Positions 7,506 to 9,843 of a stretch of 9,843 nt of DNA are shown piece after piece. Below the pieces are notes generated by a model. It had not been told where the DNA came from, searched no databases, and worked only from the letters and a program-made list of their open reading frames with translations. The DNA comes from an uncultured Clostridia bacterium. Lineage in GTDB: Bacteria > Bacillota > Clostridia > Lachnospirales > CAG-274. Made by a program: the position numbers and the translations under genes. Every line of letters starts with the position of its first letter. The stretch's first letter is position 1. Location of the stretch: NCBI GenBank assembly GCA_947629215.1, contig CANRCU010000067.1, forward strand, positions 1 to 9,843, read 5' to 3'.

Positions 7506-8585
7506 ATGAAAAAAAGAAGTATAGTTCCATACGGACCTCAGCATCCCGTTCTGCCGGAACCCGTGCATCTCGATCTGGTAATAGAGGACGAAAAAATAAT
7601 AGAGGCAGTGCCGTCTATCGGCTTTGTTCACAGGGGTCTTGAAAGCCTGACGGCAAAAAGAGATTTTAACCAGATGGTATATGTTACGGAGCGTGTATGC
7701 GGTATATGCAGTTTCGGTCACGGTTTCGGTTATTGCGAAGCTGTCGAAGATATAATGGATATAGAAGTACCCGAAAGAGCCAAATATCTGAGAACAATAT
7801 GGTTTGAGCTTTCAAGGATGCACAGTCATTTCTTGTGGCTTGGTCTGCTTGCCGATGGTTTTGGTTTTGAAAACCTTTTCTATCAGTGTTGGCGTATCCG
7901 CGAAAAAATATTGGATGTGCTTTCGTTGACAACAGGCGGTCGTGTTATTTTTTCGGTAAATAAAATCGGCGGTGTTATGAGAGATATTACCCCCGAAATG
8001 GCGGTCGCTATATCCGAAATGCTGACTTCCGTCAGGAAAGAGCTGAAAGACATAGTTCCTATCTTTATGGAAGATGCAAGCGTCAAGCGTCGTCTTGTGG
8101 GTGTCGGTGTGCTTTCAAAAGAACAGGCTCACGAGCTTGGCTGTGCAGGTCCGTTTGCAAGAGCAAGCGGTATTGAGATTGATATGCGAAAATTGGGTTA
8201 TGCCGCTTACAAAGATCTGGATTTTGATATAATAACAAGCAATACGGGCGATAGCTACGGTCGCTGCTATGTGCGTATAAACGAGATATTCCAGTCGATA
8301 GATATTATAAGACAGGCGCTCGGCAAACTCCCCGATACAGAGCTTGCAGCCGTTGTAAAAGGCAATCCCAAAGGCGAGAGCTTTATAAGGATAGAACAGC
8401 CCAGAGGCGAAGCGATATATTATGTAAGGGCTAACGGAAGTCCGCATTTGGACAGAATGAGAGTGCGTACACCGACTTTCGCAAACCTTGCGGGTCTTTG
8501 CGAAACGCTCAAAGGCGCTGATTATGCCGATGTTGGTCTTTTGATCCTGACGATCGACCCATGCATAAGCTGTACGGAAAGGTAG
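7506..8585 (+). CDS. echE: Ech hydrogenase large subunit EchE (NiFe catalytic, group 4)
   Basis: This is the catalytic subunit that reduces protons to H2 or oxidises H2 at a NiFe(CN)2CO centre. All four nickel-ligand cysteines are present: Cys65 and Cys68 in 'ERVCGICSFGH' (with His72) and Cys353 and Cys356 in 'DPCISCTER'. The presence of both CxxC pairs separates it from NuoD of complex I, which has lost them. It has 359 residues, normal for group 4. The reading frame stops directly after the final arginine, so there is no C-terminal extension to be cut off by a maturation endopeptidase, a property I recall being reported for EchE and CooH. The start lies two bases after the echD stop with AAGGAGG at ten bases. 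The assignment is secure; the direction of the reaction in vivo cannot be read from sequence. Confidence 0.97.
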   Translation: MKKRSIVPYGPQHPVLPEPVHLDLVIEDEKIIEAVPSIGFVHRGLESLTAKRDFNQMVYVTERVCGICSFGHGFGYCEAVEDIMDIEVPERAKYLRTIWFELSRMHSHFLWLGLLADGFGFENLFYQCWRIREKILDVLSLTTGGRVIFSVNKIGGVMRDITPEMAVAISEMLTSVRKELKDIVPIFMEDASVKRRLVGVGVLSKEQAHELGCAGPFARASGIEIDMRKLGYAAYKDLDFDIITSNTGDSYGRCYVRINEIFQSIDIIRQALGKLPDTELAAVVKGNPKGESFIRIEQPRGEAIYYVRANGSPHLDRMRVRTPTFANLAGLCETLKGADYADVGLLILTIDPCISCTER

Positions 8586-8592
8586 TGTTATT

Positions 8593-9039
8593 ATGGCAAT
8601 AATGAATTTTGTGCCTACGGCACTTAAAAATCTTTTTTTAAAGCCCGTTACAACATCTTACCCCTTAGAACCTGCGGAATACCCGGAGCGTTCAAGAGGA
8701 CATATAAGAATAAGCATAGATGATTGCATAGGCTGCGGTATGTGTACAAGGGCTTGTCCGTCAGGCGCTTTATCCGTAAATAAAAATGCAGGCACGTGGG
8801 AAATAAACCGCTTTGACTGTGTGGTTTGCGGATATTGTGTGGAAAAATGCCCAAAGAAATGCCTTTTTATGGAAAAAGGATACCGCACACCCGATACCCA
8901 AAAAGCAACGGAAACTTTTACAAAATCACCCGAAGTTCTTGCAGCGGAAGAAGCAAAACGCAAAGAAGCCGCCGAAAAAGCCGCTGCGGCTAAAGCTGCA
9001 ATGGCAGCAAAAAAAGCTGCCGAAGAAACAAAAAAATAA
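8593..9039 (+). CDS. echF: Ech hydrogenase ferredoxin subunit EchF (two [4Fe-4S])
   Basis: This polyferredoxin subunit passes electrons from soluble ferredoxin to EchC. It has two canonical [4Fe-4S] motifs: C45-x2-C48-x2-C51-x3-C55-P and C76-x2-C79-x2-C82-x3-C86-P. The N-terminal 30 residues contain the NuoI/EchF-type start 'LKNLFLKPVTTSYP'. The C-terminal tail (117-148) is unusual: of 32 residues, 15 are Ala, 9 are Lys or Arg and 6 are Glu, predicting a single charged helix or coiled coil. The start is seven bases after the echE stop with only a weak ribosome-binding site (AAAGG at ten bases, within echE), so translation probably depends on coupling. It is the last gene of the operon and is followed by a terminator. 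Confidence 0.94.
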   Translation: MAIMNFVPTALKNLFLKPVTTSYPLEPAEYPERSRGHIRISIDDCIGCGMCTRACPSGALSVNKNAGTWEINRFDCVVCGYCVEKCPKKCLFMEKGYRTPDTQKATETFTKSPEVLAAEEAKRKEAAEKAAAAKAAMAAKKAAEETKK

Positions 9040-9054
9040 TTTGTTATAAAAGAT

Positions 9055-9094
9055 AAAACGACCGTTCGGTTATTCATAACAGGCGGTTGTTTTT
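9055..9094 (+). terminator. Intrinsic terminator of the ech operon
   Basis: AAAACGACCG (9055-9064) pairs with CGGTTGTTTT (9084-9093): ten base pairs including one G-U. The 19-base loop can itself fold (GTTA/TAAC, 9069-9072/9077-9080). The 3' arm runs into TTTTT (9090-9094). It begins 15 bases after the echF stop and separates the operon from the acetyltransferase gene. Confidence 0.85.
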
Positions 9095-9113
9095 AATTTA
9101 TGGATTATTATGC

Positions 9114-9128
9114 ATTTTGCTGCAAAAT
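9114..9128 (+). promoter_or_regulatory. Perfect palindrome in the promoter region of the acetyltransferase gene
   Basis: ATTTTGC (9114-9120) and GCAAAAT (9122-9128) are perfectly symmetric around a single T. Just downstream, GATAAT (9132-9137) could be a -10 box, though no convincing -35 box is seen, and GGAGG (9140-9144) follows. A symmetric site in this position is a candidate operator for a dimeric regulator. A -10 box at 9132 would put the transcription start at about 9144, on the ribosome-binding site itself, so a start further upstream or a near-leaderless message are alternatives. Confidence 0.35.
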
Positions 9129-9151
9129 ATTGATAATACGGAGGTTATAAT

Positions 9152-9595
9152 ATGAAAATACGTAATATGCAAATCGATGATTATGATAAAGTGTATGCTT
9201 TATGGTGCAGTTGCTCGGGACTCGGTCTAAACAGCATTGACGATTCTCGGGAAGGGATCGCCAAATTTCTTGCCCGTAATCCCGCTACCTGTTTTGTTGC
9301 CGAGGAACAAGGGCAAATCATCGGGGCAATTCTTGCCGGTCACGACGGACGCCGAGGGCATATAGGTCATACGGCTGTGTCCGCCGCTCATCGGCGACAC
9401 GGTATCGGTAAACTATTGGTGGAAACCACTCTTAATGCCTTAAAACAACAGGGGATAAGCAAGGTTAATCTGGTTGTTTTCTCAGACAACGAAAACGGCA
9501 ATTTATTTTGGGATAAAATGGGGTTTGTAAAACGATCCGACCTGATATACAGAGATCACGCACTAACAGATAAAAGAGCTGTAAAAACGCAATAA
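9152..9595 (+). CDS. GNAT family N-acetyltransferase
   Basis: This 147-residue, single-domain protein is predicted to transfer an acetyl group from acetyl-CoA to an amine; the acceptor is unknown. The N-terminal strand 'MKIRNMQIDDYDKVYALW' is typical of the fold. Motif A, which binds the pyrophosphate of CoA, is R81-R-H-G84-I-G86-K, preceded by the strand 'GHTAVSAAHR'. Motif B is 'NLFWDKMGFVKR' (117-128). It resembles the YpeA type in length and in its N-terminal 'CSGLGLNSIDDSREGIAKFLARNP' segment. GGAGG (9140-9144) seven bases upstream fixes the start. Codon use differs from the ech genes: five of its 13 glycines are GGG, a codon not used for glycine in echE, and ATC exceeds ATA for isoleucine. 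This suggests a separate origin, possibly transfer. The ech terminator lies upstream, so it is transcribed on its own. Confidence 0.88.
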   Translation: MKIRNMQIDDYDKVYALWCSCSGLGLNSIDDSREGIAKFLARNPATCFVAEEQGQIIGAILAGHDGRRGHIGHTAVSAAHRRHGIGKLLVETTLNALKQQGISKVNLVVFSDNENGNLFWDKMGFVKRSDLIYRDHALTDKRAVKTQ

Positions 9596-9620
9596 ACAGC
9601 TTGAGAAAGAGAATCTAACA

Positions 9621-9637
9621 GTTAAAGATATTCGTAC
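9621..9637 (+). repeat. Imperfect direct copy of the inverted-repeat arm
   Basis: GTTAAAGATATTCGTAC matches the left arm of the inverted repeat (9693-9709) at 15 of 17 positions, and the similarity continues for a few bases (TATGC against TGTGC). It lies exactly 72 bases upstream in the same orientation, which keeps both copies in the same reading frame. Confidence 0.6.
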
Positions 9638-9692
9638 TATGCTTACGCTACTTACCCATAATCGACGACTTCTGACAGAACATCATGTGTAT

Positions 9693-9734
9693 GTCAAAGA
9701 TATTTGTACTGTGCCGTGTACAAATATCTTTGAC
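9693..9734. repeat. Perfect 17-bp inverted repeat with 8-bp spacer
   Basis: GTCAAAGATATTTGTAC (9693-9709) and its exact reverse complement GTACAAATATCTTTGAC (9718-9734) flank the asymmetric spacer TGTGCCGT (9710-9717). Neither strand has a T-run after the stem, so it is not a standard terminator. The layout resembles a recombinase site, an operator pair, or the fold-back end of a small mobile element. A second, weaker inverted repeat, CATATAT/ATATATG (9753-9759/9768-9774), follows it and is probably due to AT-rich composition. Confidence 0.85.
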
Positions 9735-9843
9735 TCTATCTATTCCTCAGCTCATATATTATTGTTTATATATGTTATCACGGCTTTAAGAAAGACTTTG
9801 TTTGTTGGCCTTTGTTTTGGCATAACATTAAATATCTTGACAT

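Larger units (their letters stand above)
9585..9843 (+). other. Unassigned open frame running off the right edge
   Basis: The frame that begins after the TAA at 9582-9584 stays open for all remaining 86 codons. It overlaps the end of the acetyltransferase gene in another frame. There is no ribosome-binding site before the first ATG (9639). The first part reads like protein (a charged stretch, then 'IRTMLTLLTHNRRLLTEH'), the second part is hydrophobic and begins within a long inverted repeat. It may be a remnant of a gene whose start is lost, or simply a chance open frame in AT-rich DNA. I do not recognise the product. Apart from this frame and the repeats, bases 9596-9843 hold nothing I can identify. 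Confidence 0.2.

Noticed and set aside
8658..9077. Minus-strand open frame opposite echF
   Set aside because: Its Ala/Ser-rich sequence is the reverse reading of the EchF Ala/Lys tail and cysteine motifs; there is no independent evidence for it.
9837..9842. TTGACA at the right edge as a -35 promoter box
   Set aside because: No -10 region can be seen because the window ends there; a six-base match alone is not enough.

Overview
The window looks like chromosomal DNA from an anaerobic, low-to-moderate GC Firmicute of the class Clostridia (an Oscillospiraceae/Ruminococcaceae-type organism is my guess). The reasons are strong AGGAGG ribosome-binding sites, consensus sigma-A promoters, heavy use of ATA for isoleucine, and an energy-converting Ech hydrogenase. 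The species cannot be fixed from the sequence alone.

Left part (1-3495), housekeeping and surface genes: the C-terminal end of a DUF4230-like protein (+) runs off the left edge and meets a THUMP-domain RNA methyltransferase gene (-) tail to tail, with only three bases between the stop codons. Upstream of the methyltransferase on the minus strand, past an intrinsic terminator, is an orphan ABC-type substrate-binding lipoprotein gene with a very acidic linker, a near-consensus promoter and a perfect 7-3-7 palindrome in its leader. Divergent from it is ung, encoding family 1 uracil-DNA glycosylase.

Central part (3664-9094), the main content: a complete six-gene echABCDEF operon with its own promoter (TTGACA, 17 bp, TATTAT), tight or overlapping gene junctions, strong ribosome-binding sites on most genes and a 10-bp-stem terminator. 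EchA and EchB form the membrane proton/sodium arm. EchC, EchD, EchE and EchF form the soluble arm: the N2 iron-sulfur cluster, a NuoC-like subunit, the NiFe active site and two further [4Fe-4S] clusters. Together they would couple ferredoxin oxidation and H2 evolution to ion translocation, or run the reverse reaction. All expected cofactor ligands are present, and no hydrogenase maturation genes are in the window. EchF carries an unusual Ala/Lys/Glu-rich tail.

Right part (9095-9843): a GNAT acetyltransferase gene whose codon use differs from the ech genes (GGG glycine codons are common here and absent in echE), with a perfect 7-1-7 palindrome in its promoter region. After it come about 250 bases with no recognisable gene. 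They hold a perfect 17-bp inverted repeat around an 8-bp spacer, a third imperfect copy of the same arm 72 bp upstream in direct orientation, and an open frame that runs off the right edge. This right end looks like accessory or transferred DNA and is the least explained part of the window. I found no tRNA, rRNA, CRISPR array or complete insertion sequence.
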